Below are positions 44,742 through 53,212 of a DNA stretch of 64,000 bases, piece after piece. Each line of letters begins with the position of its first letter. Within the stretch, counting starts at the first letter, position 1. Origin of the DNA: Umezawaea tangerina (GTDB taxonomy: Bacteria > Actinomycetota > Actinomycetes > Mycobacteriales > Pseudonocardiaceae); NCBI RefSeq assembly GCF_003002815.1, contig NZ_PVTF01000001.1, forward strand, positions 744,001 through 808,000. Reading direction: 5' to 3'. The notes beneath the pieces are model-generated. The model searched no databases. It was not told where the DNA came from and saw nothing but the letters and a program-made list of their open reading frames with translations. A program made the translations under genes and the position numbers.

Positions 44742-46220
44742 TCACGCCCGAGTGGCGAGCAGTTCGGCCACGACGGGCTCCGCGGCCGCGCGGTCCGCGG
44801 GCACCAGGCCGATCCTCGTCCGGCGGTCCAGCACGTCGTCGGCGTCCAGCGCGCCCTCGTGCCGCACGGCCCAGAGGACCTCGGCCGCGGTGATGTCGCC
44901 GGAGACCCGTTCCGGCCGGTCCAGCGCGGCCACGGCCGCCGCCTCGGTGCCGTACTTGGCAAGCAGGCGCGCAGGCGCCGCCGCTGCCGTCCCCGCGCCC
45001 ACGAGCGGCAGGTTCCGCGTCCGGCACGGGCCCGCGGTGAGGCCGTGCAGCGCGACGGCCGCGTCGACCGCGTCGGCGGCCATGCGCCGGTAGGTCGTGA
45101 GCTTGCCGCCCACAACGGTCAGCACCTTCTCGGACGAGGTCAGCACGGCGTGCTTGCGGGACAGGTCGGCCCCCTGGACGCCGGTGCCCGCCAGCAGCGG
45201 TCGCAGGCCCGCGAACGCGCCCAGCACGTCCGAGGGGACCAGTTCCCTTTCCAGCACGGAGGAAGCGACGGAGAGCAGGAAGTCCACATCGGACTCCGGC
45301 ACCTCCGGGACGTCGGGTACCGGGCCGTCCACCAGCTCGTCGGTCAGGCCGACGTAGACGCGGCCGTCCTGCTGCGGGAGCACCAGCGCGTAGCGGTTGC
45401 GCTCGCCGGGGACGGGCATCGTCAGCGACGTGCCGTGCACGCCCAGGGCGCCGCCGTCCAGGACGAGGTGCGAGCCGCGCGACGGGCGCAGGCGCACCGA
45501 GTCGACCAGCTGCCCCGACCAGACGCCCGCGGCGTTCACGACCGACCGGGCGTGCACCTCGAAGTGGTTGCCGGACAAGGTGTCCACGGCCTGGGCGCCC
45601 TGCCCGGTGAGCGTCGTGACCTCCGCCCTGGTGATCACGCGGGCACCCAGGCCCGCCGCGGTCCTGGCCAGCGCCAGCACGAGCCGGGCGTCGTCGACCA
45701 GCTGGCCGTCGAAGCCGAGCAGACCACCGCGCAGACCCGCGCGGCGCAGGCCGGGGGCCAGTGCCAGCGCCTCGGCCGCGGGCACCCGGCGCGGTGGCGG
45801 CAGCAGCGAGCCAGGGGTGCGGGCCGCGCGGCGCAGCAGGTCGCCCGCGCGGAAGCCCGCCATGATCCTGGTGCCGCGGTCGCCGAACAGCGGGACCAGC
45901 TGGGGCAGCGCCCGGACGAGGTGCGGGGCGGTGCGGGTCATCAGGATCCCGCGTTCCACGGCGCTCTCGTGGGCCAGGCCGAGCTCGCCCTGCGCGAGGT
46001 AGCGCAGACCGCCGTGGACCAGCTTGCTCGACCACCGCGAGGTGCCGAACGCGAGGTCGTGGGCCTCCAGCAGGCACACGGACAGGCCGCGCGCCGCCGC
46101 GTCGAGGGCCACGCCCGCGCCGGTCACGCCGCCGCCGACGACGAGGAGGTCGACCACCTCGCCCGAGGCCACCTCGGCGAGCTCCGCGGTGCGCCGGGCG
46201 GCGTTCAGCGACGTGCTCAC
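44742..46220 (-). CDS. glpD: Glycerol-3-phosphate dehydrogenase (FAD)
   Basis: 492 residues. Oxidises sn-glycerol 3-phosphate to DHAP, passing electrons to the quinone pool; peripheral membrane flavoenzyme. FAD motif VVDLLVVGGGVTGAGVALDAAARGLSVCLLEAHDLAFGTS, then RWSSKLVHGGLRYLAQGELGL, FDGQLVDDARLVLALARTAAGLGA, VVNAAGVWSGQL and KVLTVVGGKLTTYRRMA. The C-terminal DAO_C region (about 380-492) is present. Coupled to a TetR gene. The glpD-tetR-(divergent)flavoprotein order matches M. tuberculosis Rv2249c-Rv2250c-Rv2251, from memory. Confidence 0.95.
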   Translation of the reverse strand: MSTSLNAARRTAELAEVASGEVVDLLVVGGGVTGAGVALDAAARGLSVCLLEAHDLAFGTSRWSSKLVHGGLRYLAQGELGLAHESAVERGILMTRTAPHLVRALPQLVPLFGDRGTRIMAGFRAGDLLRRAARTPGSLLPPPRRVPAAEALALAPGLRRAGLRGGLLGFDGQLVDDARLVLALARTAAGLGARVITRAEVTTLTGQGAQAVDTLSGNHFEVHARSVVNAAGVWSGQLVDSVRLRPSRGSHLVLDGGALGVHGTSLTMPVPGERNRYALVLPQQDGRVYVGLTDELVDGPVPDVPEVPESDVDFLLSVASSVLERELVPSDVLGAFAGLRPLLAGTGVQGADLSRKHAVLTSSEKVLTVVGGKLTTYRRMAADAVDAAVALHGLTAGPCRTRNLPLVGAGTAAAAPARLLAKYGTEAAAVAALDRPERVSGDITAAEVLWAVRHEGALDADDVLDRRTRIGLVPADRAAAEPVVAELLATRA

Positions 46221-46792
46221 GTGAGCGCCGCGTCGAGGAAGCGCGCCAGCTCGTCCAGCAGGTCCTCGAAGTCGAGGCCGGTGGTGGCGGGGCGGATGGA
46301 CAGGACCATGGTCTGCGTGGTCAGCAGGACCAGTCGGGCCTGGGTCTTCGGGTCGCCCGGCCGCACCGAGCCGTCCTCGTGGCCCGCCGCCAGCGCGTCC
46401 ACGAGGAACCGCTCGACCAGCACCTGCGTGCTGCCGAGCCGGTCGACCAGGTACGGGAGCATCAGCTCCGCGTCGAGGTCGAGCACGCGGCGCATGAGCG
46501 GGTTCCCGGCGAGCAGGCGGATCGACTCGACGGCGTGGTGCACGAGCCGGGCGCGCGCGGTGCCGGTGGTCGGACCGCCGGCCTCCACGCCGTGCAGCAG
46601 CGCGCTGAACTCCCTGGTCATGAGGGTGGTGACCAGGCTGCGCACGTCGGGGTAGCGGCGGTAGAGGGTCATCCGGCTGACCCCGGCCCGCTTGGCCACG
46701 TCGGTCAGGGTCGTGCGCCGGACGCCGACCTCCAGGACGCAGTCGCGGGTGGCGTCGAGCAGGGCGTCATCAGTGTGACGTTGGGACGTCAT
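46217..46792 (-). CDS. TetR-family regulator
   Basis: 191 residues from ATG 46792; the frame runs on to 46942 but that extension lies within the divergent gene. Helix-turn-helix about 8-55 (DATRDCVLEVGVRRTTLTDVAKRAGVSRMTLYRRYPDVRSL), then a helical ligand domain. Four-base overlap with glpD. Only 16 bases separate its start from that of the flavoprotein, and this spacer carries GTGTAACAC, an odd-centred palindrome that may be part of its operator. Likely controls glpD and the flavoprotein, i.e. glycerolipid metabolism (inferred). Confidence 0.92.
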   Translation of the reverse strand: MTSQRHTDDALLDATRDCVLEVGVRRTTLTDVAKRAGVSRMTLYRRYPDVRSLVTTLMTREFSALLHGVEAGGPTTGTARARLVHHAVESIRLLAGNPLMRRVLDLDAELMLPYLVDRLGSTQVLVERFLVDALAAGHEDGSVRPGDPKTQARLVLLTTQTMVLSIRPATTGLDFEDLLDELARFLDAALT

Positions 46793-46808
46793 GTGTAACA
46801 CTGTACCC

Positions 46809-48434
46809 ATGGTGGAGCGCATCGACCAAGACCTGCGCGGCGGCTGGAGCCCTTCCAGGGCGGAGCTGCCGCCCCACGCGCTGCGGTGGCTCGGGGAGCG
46901 GATCGGGCTGCGGCCCGGCCGCACCCCCGCTGTGCCCGACACCGCGCTGGAGGTCGGCGCGTCCGCGTTGACCGACGCAGCCCGTGACGCGCTCGCGGAA
47001 GTGGTGGGGCAGGGGTGCGTCCGGGTCGACCGGGCCTCCCGGCTCGGCCACGCGGGCGGACTGTCCTATGTGGACCTGGTGCGGTACCGGGCGGGTGGTG
47101 AGCTGGTGGTGCCCGACGGTGTCGTGCTGCCCGCCACGCCGGAGCAGGTGGTGGCGGTGCTGGAGGTGTGCGTCGAGCACGACCTGGCCGTGGTGCCGTT
47201 CGGCGGCGGCACGTCCGTGGTGGGCGGCGTCTCCGCGCTGCGCGGGGACAAGGCCGCCGTCGTGGCGCTGGACCTCGGCGGGCTCGACCGGCTGGTGTCG
47301 GTGGACCCCGTGTCGCGGGTCGCGGTGCTCCAGGCCGGGGTGACGGCGCCGGAGGCGGAACGCCTGCTGGCGCCGCACGGGCTGACCGTCGGGCACGTGC
47401 CGCAGTCGTTCGAGCGCGCCACGATCGGCGGCTTCGCGGCCACCAGGTCGGCCGGGCAGGCCTCCTCCGGGTACGGCCGCTTCGAGGACCTGGTCGAGGG
47501 TGTCCGGCTGGCCACGCCGAGGGGCGAGTGGCGGCTGGGCGCGGCGCCCGCGTCGGCGGCGGGCCCGGACCTGCGCGAGCTGGTGGTGGGCAGCGAGGGC
47601 GCGTTCGGCGTGATCACCGAGGTGTCGCTGCGGGTGCGGCCGAAACCCGTGCTGGAGCGGTACGAGGGGTTCTTCGTCGACGGCTGGGAGGCCGGTTCGG
47701 CGATCGTGCGGGCGTTGGCGCAGCAGCGGGTGCTGGCCGACGTGACGCGACTGTCCGATGAGGACGAGACCGACGTCTCCCTCGCCCTGTCGGGTGGAGC
47801 GAAGTCCACCGCGCTGCGGGCGTACCTGAAGGCGCGCGGCGTGCGACGGCCGTGCATGCTGGTCCTGGGCTGGCACGCGGGGTCCAAGCGGGAGCTGAAG
47901 GCCCGGCGGGCGGCGACGCTGGCGCTGGTGCGCGGCGCGGTCCGGCTGGGCACGCCGCTGGGCGAGACGTGGCGGCACGGCCGGTTCAACGGGCCGCGGC
48001 AGCGCGACGTGCTGCTGGACGTCGGCGTGTGCGTGGAGACGCTGGAGACGGCCACCCACTGGTCGCGGCTGACCGGGCTGCGCGACGCGGTGCGCGAGGC
48101 CGTGCGGGACGCGCTGGGGCGGACGGTCGTCATGTGCCACATCTCGCACGCCTACGAGACCGGCGCGTCGCTGTACTTCACCGTGCTGGCCGCCCGCGAC
48201 GCCGACGACCCGGTCGGCCAGTGGCAGGTCGCCAAGGCGGCCGCCAGCGAGGCCATCACCGGGGTCGGCACCATCAGCCACCACCACGCGGTGGGCGTCG
48301 ACCACGCGCCGTACCTGGAGGCGGAGATCGGCGCGCTCGGGGTGGACGTGCTGGCGGCCGTCAAGCGCGCGCTGGACCCGACCGGGGTGCTCAACCCCGG
48401 CAAGCTCATCGCGTCCGAGCCGTTCCGGGGTTAG
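46809..48434 (+). CDS. FAD-linked oxidase, alkyl-DHAP synthase-like
   Basis: 541 residues from ATG 46809; an ATG at 46791 would add six residues but would overlap the divergent tetR start, and neither has a ribosome-binding site, so a leaderless message is likely. PCMH-type FAD domain: VVLPATPEQVVAVLEVCVEHDLAVVPFGGGTSVVGGVSAL, SVDPVSRVAVLQAGVTAPEAERLLAPHGLTVGHVPQSFERATIGGFAATRSAGQASSGYGRFEDLV, and a C-terminal FAD-oxidase domain ending LKRALDPTGVLNPGKL, with ISHHHAVGVDHAPYL. Homologues (Rv2251, AgpS) are annotated as alkyldihydroxyacetonephosphate synthases. True substrate uncertain. Confidence 0.9.
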   Translation: MVERIDQDLRGGWSPSRAELPPHALRWLGERIGLRPGRTPAVPDTALEVGASALTDAARDALAEVVGQGCVRVDRASRLGHAGGLSYVDLVRYRAGGELVVPDGVVLPATPEQVVAVLEVCVEHDLAVVPFGGGTSVVGGVSALRGDKAAVVALDLGGLDRLVSVDPVSRVAVLQAGVTAPEAERLLAPHGLTVGHVPQSFERATIGGFAATRSAGQASSGYGRFEDLVEGVRLATPRGEWRLGAAPASAAGPDLRELVVGSEGAFGVITEVSLRVRPKPVLERYEGFFVDGWEAGSAIVRALAQQRVLADVTRLSDEDETDVSLALSGGAKSTALRAYLKARGVRRPCMLVLGWHAGSKRELKARRAATLALVRGAVRLGTPLGETWRHGRFNGPRQRDVLLDVGVCVETLETATHWSRLTGLRDAVREAVRDALGRTVVMCHISHAYETGASLYFTVLAARDADDPVGQWQVAKAAASEAITGVGTISHHHAVGVDHAPYLEAEIGALGVDVLAAVKRALDPTGVLNPGKLIASEPFRG

Positions 48435-48443
48435 CCTCTGGCG

Positions 48444-49646
48444 ATGACCGGTGACCTGCTGATCCGCTCAGTGCGCCCGTGGCCCAGCGGCCTCGGGACG
48501 GCGGAGGTGGACGTGCTCTGCCTGGCGGGTCGTGTGGCGTCCGCCGGTCCCGACCTGGAGGCGCCGCGGGGCGTCGCGGAGGTCGACGGCAAGGGCGGCG
48601 TGCTGCTGCCGTCGTTCACCGACGCCCACGCCCACCTCGACTCCACCCGGCTCGGGCTCCCCTTCCGCCCGCACACCGCGGGCGTCGGGCTGGCCGAGCT
48701 GATCGACAACGACCGGCGCAACTGGCGTTCGGCCGAGCAGGACGTCGCCGCCAGGGCCACCTACACCCTGGGCCGGACGATCGCGGCGGGCGCGACGTTC
48801 GTCCGCAGCCACGCCCAGGTGGACGTGGACTCGGGGCTGGAGCGGCTGGAGGGCGTGCTGGCGGCGAAGGAGGCGCACGCGGGGCGGGCGTCGGTGCAGG
48901 TGGTGGCGTTCCCGCAGTGCGGGATCCTGCGGGACAAGGGGACCGCGGAGCTGCTGGAGGCCGCGCTGCTGGCCGGAGCCGACCTGGTCGGCGGCCTCGA
49001 CCCGGCGGGCTACGACCGGGACCCGGTGAAGCACCTCGACATCGTGTTCGGACTGGCCGACAAGCACCAGCGCGGGGTGGACGTCCACCTGCACGACGCG
49101 GGGTCGCTGGGCGCGTTCCAGGTCGAGCTGATCTGCGAACGGGTGGCGGCGCTGGACATGCGCGGGGACGTGACGATCAGCCACTGCTTCGCACTGTCCA
49201 CAGTGGAGGAGGACCGGCGGCGGCAGCTGGTGGACATGCTGGCGGAGAACGACGTCGCGGTGACCACGGTCGCGCCGGGCGTCCGCGAGCCGCTGCCGTT
49301 GCGGCAGCTGCGGTGGGAGGGCGTCCGGCTCGGGCTCGGCCAGGACGGGATGCGCGACTACTGGTCGCCCTACGGCACCGCCGACATGCTCGACCGGACG
49401 TGGCAGCTGGCCTACCGCAACGGTTTCCGGGACGACTCGCTGGTCGAGATGTGCGTGGACATCGCCACCCGCGGCGGCGCCTCGGTCCTCGGCGAGACCG
49501 GCCACGGCGTCACCGAGGGCGCGCAGGCGGACCTGGTGGTGGTGCCCGGCGACTCGGTGACGGCGGCGGTGATGGACCGCGCGCCCCGCACCCTGGTCGT
49601 CCACCAGGGCGTCCTGGTGGCTGCGGACGGCGAGCTGCTGCCCTGA
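48444..49646 (+). CDS. Amidohydrolase, cytosine deaminase (CodA)-like
   Basis: 400 residues. Metal ligands in LPSFTDAHAHLDSTRLG (HxH), FVRSHAQVDVDSGLERLEGV, HLHDAGSLGAFQ, SHCFALSTVE, and the barrel aspartate in LGLGQDGMRDYWSPYG. C-terminal TEGAQADLVVVPGDSVTAAVM. The order follows CodA/AtzC-type deaminases acting on cyclic amidines or N-isopropylammelide-like rings. Cytosine or a related pyrimidine is likely but not proven. Starts 10 bases after the flavoprotein stop. An IS element begins 31 bases downstream. Confidence 0.88.
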   Translation: MTGDLLIRSVRPWPSGLGTAEVDVLCLAGRVASAGPDLEAPRGVAEVDGKGGVLLPSFTDAHAHLDSTRLGLPFRPHTAGVGLAELIDNDRRNWRSAEQDVAARATYTLGRTIAAGATFVRSHAQVDVDSGLERLEGVLAAKEAHAGRASVQVVAFPQCGILRDKGTAELLEAALLAGADLVGGLDPAGYDRDPVKHLDIVFGLADKHQRGVDVHLHDAGSLGAFQVELICERVAALDMRGDVTISHCFALSTVEEDRRRQLVDMLAENDVAVTTVAPGVREPLPLRQLRWEGVRLGLGQDGMRDYWSPYGTADMLDRTWQLAYRNGFRDDSLVEMCVDIATRGGASVLGETGHGVTEGAQADLVVVPGDSVTAAVMDRAPRTLVVHQGVLVAADGELLP

Positions 49647-49676
49647 CCTCGGGTGCGGTGCGGCCCGGCGGTGCTA

Positions 49677-50616
49677 GGGAGTGTCCTCAAAGCAGGTATT
49701 TGTGATCTGTTTTGATCTTGTGTCGTGGTGCGTAGGCATGAGTTGACTGATGAGCAGTGGCACACGATCGAGCCGTTGTTGCTTCCGTCGGGTGTGAAGG
49801 GGCGGCCGAGGGTGGATGACCGGCGGGTTCTCAACGGGATGCTGTTCAAGGCGAAGACCGGTGTGTCCTGGCGTGACCTGCCGGAGCGGTACGGGCCGTG
49901 GAAAACGGTCTACACCAGGTTCTGGCGCTGGTCGCGGGACGGCACCCTCACGATGCTCGTGTCCAAGGTCCGGGTCGTGGCCGAGGCGGTCGACGAGTTG
50001 GATCGTGAGGTCTCGGTGGATTCCAGCATCGTGCGTGCTCATCTGCACGCCGCGGGTGCCCGTCGCACGACCGTGTCCCACACAGGGGGCGGGCCGGTCG
50101 TGCGGCGGGTGCAGCAAGCCAGGTGATCATGCCGTCGGCCGCTCTCGCGGCGGCCCGAGCACCAAGATCCACCTGGCCTGCGACGGCCACGGCCGACCAC
50201 TGTCGATCGTGCTGACAGGCGGCAACGTCAACGACTGCACCATGTTCGAGCAGGTCATGGCCGGAAGCCGATTCCCTCACCCCGGTCCCGGACGGCCCGC
50301 CATCCGACCCGCGCGGGTGATCGCGGACAAGGGCTATTCCATCCGAGCCATCCGCGCCTACCTGTGACATCGTCGGATTCCGGCCACGATTCCCGAACGC
50401 CGTGACCAGCAGGCCAACCGCCTACGACGTGGTCGGGCCGGTGGTCGACCCCCGGTTTCGACCGCGTCGTCCATAAGCGCCGCAACGTGGTGGAACGCTG
50501 CTTCAACCGGCTCAAGCAGTTCCGCGCTGTCGCCACGCGTTACGACAAGACCGCTCTGTCTTACCGGGCGGTGATCGACCTGGCGACCCTCATCCTCTGG
50601 CTTTGAGGACAGACCC
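49677..50616 (+). mobile_element. Decayed IS5-family (IS427-group-like) insertion sequence
   Basis: About 940 bases with imperfect terminal inverted repeats: GGGAGTGTCCTCAAAGC at the left end and the complement of GGGTCTGTCCTCAAAGC at the right. Both ends are flanked by TA, the target duplication expected of the IS427 group. The transposase inside is broken. Insertion is between a CodA-like gene and an NADP oxidoreductase, exactly at the TA of the latter's CTA (TAG) stop codon, without changing its coding sequence. Confidence 0.92.
49725..50606 (+). pseudogene. IS5-family transposase, disrupted
   Basis: Reads MVRRHELTDEQWHTIEPLLL and continues through SVDSSIVRAHLHAAGARR until about 50126. 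It then needs a +1 shift (about 50110) to continue as GDHAVGRSRGGPSTKIHLAC, AGSRFPHPGPGRPAI and ARVIADKGYSIRAIRAYL. An in-frame TGA stands at 50365-50367, and a second shift near 50450 leads to HKRRNVVERCFNRLKQFRAV and the terminal stop at 50604-50606. IS427-group elements can use one programmed frameshift, but the extra stop and second shift make this copy inactive. DDE residues are split over the fragments (VDSS, DKGYS, RxxxERCF). Confidence 0.92.
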
Positions 50617-51635
50617 TAGGCCAGCTTGACCAGCATCTTGCCGGTGTTCTCGCCGCGCAGCATGCCCAGGAACGCGGACGGGGCCTTGGCCACGCCGCCC
50701 TCGACCACCGTCTCGTCGTACTTCAGCCTGCCGTCGGCGATCCAGCCGCCGACCTCCTTCACGAACTGCTCGCGCAGGTCGGCGTGGTCGTTGGCGAGCA
50801 TCCCGCGCAGGGTCAGCCGCTTGCCCACGGCCTGCACGAGGTTGTCGGGGCCGGTGCGGGCGCCGGTGTCGTTGTACTGGGAGATCGCCCCGCACAGCAC
50901 CACGCGGCCGAACACGCGGAGCAGGGTGATGGCGGCCTCCAGGTGCTCGCCGCCGACGTTGTCGAAGTAGAGGTCGATGCCCTCGGGCGCCAGCTCCGCG
51001 AGGTGCTTGACGACCGGACCCGCGTCCTTGTAGTTGAACGCCGCGTCGAAGCCGAGGTCCTCCACGAGGTGGCGCACCTTCTCCGCCGACCCGGCGCTGC
51101 CGATCACCTTCGAGGCCCCGCGCAGCTTCGCCACCTGGCCGACGATCGCGCCGACGGCGCCCGCCGCGCCGGAGACGAAGACGACGTCGCCCTCCTTGAA
51201 CTCGCCGACCCGCAGCAGCCCCGCGTAGGCGGTCAGGCCCGGCATGCCCAGCACGCCGAGGTAGGCGCCGAGGGGAGCGGCGGAGGGGTCGACCGCCACG
51301 GCGTGGTCGGCGCCGACCACGGCGTACTCGCGCCAGCCCAGGCGGTGCAGGACGTGGTCACCGACGGTGAACTCGGGGGAGTTCGACGCGATGACCTCGC
51401 CGATGGCGCCGCCGTCGAGCGGCTCGCCGACCTGGAACGGGGGCACGTAGGACTTGGCGTCGTTCATCCGGCCGCGCATGTAGGGGTCCACGCTCATCAG
51501 GAGGTTCCGCACCAGGATCTCGCCGTCGCCCGGTTCGGGCACCGCGACCTCGGCCACCTCGAAGTTCAGCTCGGTCGGCCACCCCTGCGGGCGGGACGCG
51601 AGGCGGATCTCCAGGGCGGTGCTCGGTACGGACAT
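50616..51635 (-). CDS. NADP-dependent oxidoreductase (zinc-free MDR, leukotriene B4 dehydrogenase-like)
   Basis: 339 residues from ATG 51635, preceded by AGAGAGG. Medium-chain reductase fold without zinc-binding cysteines: LMSVDPYMRGRMNDAKSYVPPFQVGEPLDGGAIGEVI, then the NADP Rossmann segment GDVVFVSGAAGAVGAIVGQVAKLRGASKVIGSAGS and LYFDNVGGEHLEAAI, RVVLCGAISQYND. Reduces alpha,beta-unsaturated carbonyls (2-alkenal or curcumin/quinone-like substrates). The stop codon uses the last base of the adjacent IS plus the duplicated TA. Confidence 0.94.
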   Translation of the reverse strand: MSVPSTALEIRLASRPQGWPTELNFEVAEVAVPEPGDGEILVRNLLMSVDPYMRGRMNDAKSYVPPFQVGEPLDGGAIGEVIASNSPEFTVGDHVLHRLGWREYAVVGADHAVAVDPSAAPLGAYLGVLGMPGLTAYAGLLRVGEFKEGDVVFVSGAAGAVGAIVGQVAKLRGASKVIGSAGSAEKVRHLVEDLGFDAAFNYKDAGPVVKHLAELAPEGIDLYFDNVGGEHLEAAITLLRVFGRVVLCGAISQYNDTGARTGPDNLVQAVGKRLTLRGMLANDHADLREQFVKEVGGWIADGRLKYDETVVEGGVAKAPSAFLGMLRGENTGKMLVKLA

Positions 51636-51780
51636 GTGGCGACCTCTCTGCTTGCGGCACTTGCTCGGTTCGGACTGGACCCGTAGGTGCAACATCCCCA
51701 GCGTCCCCCGGTGTTCCAGGTTCCGCAGAACCCGAGTGTGAGCCGGCTCCCCGAGGTCGAACACCCCTAGTGATCAACCC

Positions 51781-52557
51781 CTACCGCCGTCGCGGCGGCC
51801 GGGCGGCGGCGATCTCGGCCGGGAGCAGGATCGTCAGCCCCCGGAGCGCGAACCCCAGTCCTCGGTAGGCGGCGATGGCGGCGGTGTTGTCGCCCTCGAC
51901 CATCAGCGCGCACGCCGGGTGCTCGGCCAGCAGCGCGTGCACCACGAAGGAGCACAACGCCTTCGACAGCCCGCGCCTGCGGAAGTCCGGGTGCGTCGCC
52001 ACCCCGGCGACGAACCCGACGTGCGGGGCGCTCCACGCGTCCGCGCCCACGGCGACCAGCTCGCCGTCCACGTGCGAGCCCGCCCAGCGGCGGGACCCCG
52101 GCTCGCGCGGCACGACGTAGGCGTTCGGGTTCACCTTGCGCAGCAACGCCTCCGCGGTGTCCAGCTCGTCCTCGCGCAGCCACCGCACGCCCGGTGCGGA
52201 GGGCAGCGGGCCGGTGCTCTCCATCCAGCCGAACCCCGCCCACGCCACCACGTCCGGCACCAGCGCCGTGACCGCGTCGACGAGGTCGTCGGGCACCAGG
52301 GGGTTCAGCTCGGGGCCGTGCGCCCGCGCCTGGTCGCGCAGGATCGCCGCGACCCCCTCGGCCGGACCGGCGAGCACGAGCCGTTCCCGGCGGTTGAGCC
52401 CCGGCGCCAGCACGCCCACCGCGCCGCCGTGCTCCCAGGCGGCCCCACCGGGGCCGGGATGGCCCGGCAGCAGCGCCTGGGCGGCCCAGCGGGGCAGCAG
52501 GTCGGGGGTCGCGTCGGCTACGGCGTCGGGGGAGTGCAGGGCGCGCATGCCCCGCAT
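51781..52557 (-). CDS. GNAT-family N-acetyltransferase
   Basis: 258 residues. An N-terminal degenerate region (about 1-130) precedes a C-terminal GNAT domain with VGFVAGVATHPDFRRRGLSKALCSFVVHALLA (motif A, RRRGLS) and LMVEGDNTAAIAAYRGLGFALRG (motif B). Two-domain organisation is typical of FR47-like acetyltransferases. Begins 4 bases after the NarL-type regulator stop, so it is probably the last gene of that two-component operon. Substrate unknown. Confidence 0.88.
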   Translation of the reverse strand: MRGMRALHSPDAVADATPDLLPRWAAQALLPGHPGPGGAAWEHGGAVGVLAPGLNRRERLVLAGPAEGVAAILRDQARAHGPELNPLVPDDLVDAVTALVPDVVAWAGFGWMESTGPLPSAPGVRWLREDELDTAEALLRKVNPNAYVVPREPGSRRWAGSHVDGELVAVGADAWSAPHVGFVAGVATHPDFRRRGLSKALCSFVVHALLAEHPACALMVEGDNTAAIAAYRGLGFALRGLTILLPAEIAAARPPRRR

Positions 52558-52561
52558 CAGA

Positions 52562-53212
52562 TCAGGAGAGCACGCCGGTGCGCCAAGCCCAGGCCGCGAT
52601 CTCCACGCGGTTGCGGGCGCCGAGCTTGCCCTGCACGGACGCGAGGTGCGTCTTCACCGTGGACAGCGACAGGAACAGCGCCGCGCCGATCTCGGCGTTC
52701 GTGGAGCCCTTGGCGACCTCGCGCACCACGTCCAGCTCGCGCTCGGTCAGCTGCTCGGTCGGCCGGTCCGGCGCCGGCCCCGAGGACCGGGTGAAGTGCG
52801 ACAGCAGCCGCACGGTGATCTGCGGGCTGATCAGCGCGTCGCCGCGCACCGCCGCGCGCACGGCCTCGACCAGCAGCGCCGGGCCCGCGTCCTTGAGCAG
52901 GAACCCGCTCGCCCCGGACCCCAGCGCGCTGTGCACGTACTCGTCGAGGTCGAACGTGGTCACGACGACGACCTTGACCGGGTCGGCCACGCCGGGACCG
53001 GTGAGCTGGCGGGTGACCTCCAGGCCGTCGATGCCGGGCATCCGGATGTCGACCAGGCACACGTCCGGTCGCAGCTCGCGGGCCCGCGCCACGGCGGAGA
53101 TCCCGTCCGGCACGTCCGCGACGACCTCGATGTCCGGCTGGTGCTCCAGGATCATCCGGAACCCGATCCGCACCATCTCCTGGTCGTCCGCGATCAGGAC
53201 CCGGATCGTCAT
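52562..53212 (-). CDS. NarL/LuxR-family response regulator
   Basis: 216 residues. Receiver domain with Asp9-Asp10 and phosphoacceptor Asp55 (VCLVDIRMPGIDG), Lys in GFLLKDAGPAL; LuxR-type helix-turn-helix at about 148-210 (LTERELDVVREVAKGSTNAEIGAALFLSLSTVKTHLASVQGKLGARNRVEI). ATG overlaps the kinase stop. Target genes not adjacent apart from the following acetyltransferase. Confidence 0.95.
   Translation of the reverse strand: MTIRVLIADDQEMVRIGFRMILEHQPDIEVVADVPDGISAVARARELRPDVCLVDIRMPGIDGLEVTRQLTGPGVADPVKVVVVTTFDLDEYVHSALGSGASGFLLKDAGPALLVEAVRAAVRGDALISPQITVRLLSHFTRSSGPAPDRPTEQLTERELDVVREVAKGSTNAEIGAALFLSLSTVKTHLASVQGKLGARNRVEIAAWAWRTGVLS

Noticed and set aside
49816-50367. Second IS reading frame as a functional orfB with programmed frameshift
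   Set aside because: An in-frame stop at 50365 and another frame change near 50450 leave the C-terminal catalytic part separate, so a single programmed shift would not rescue it.
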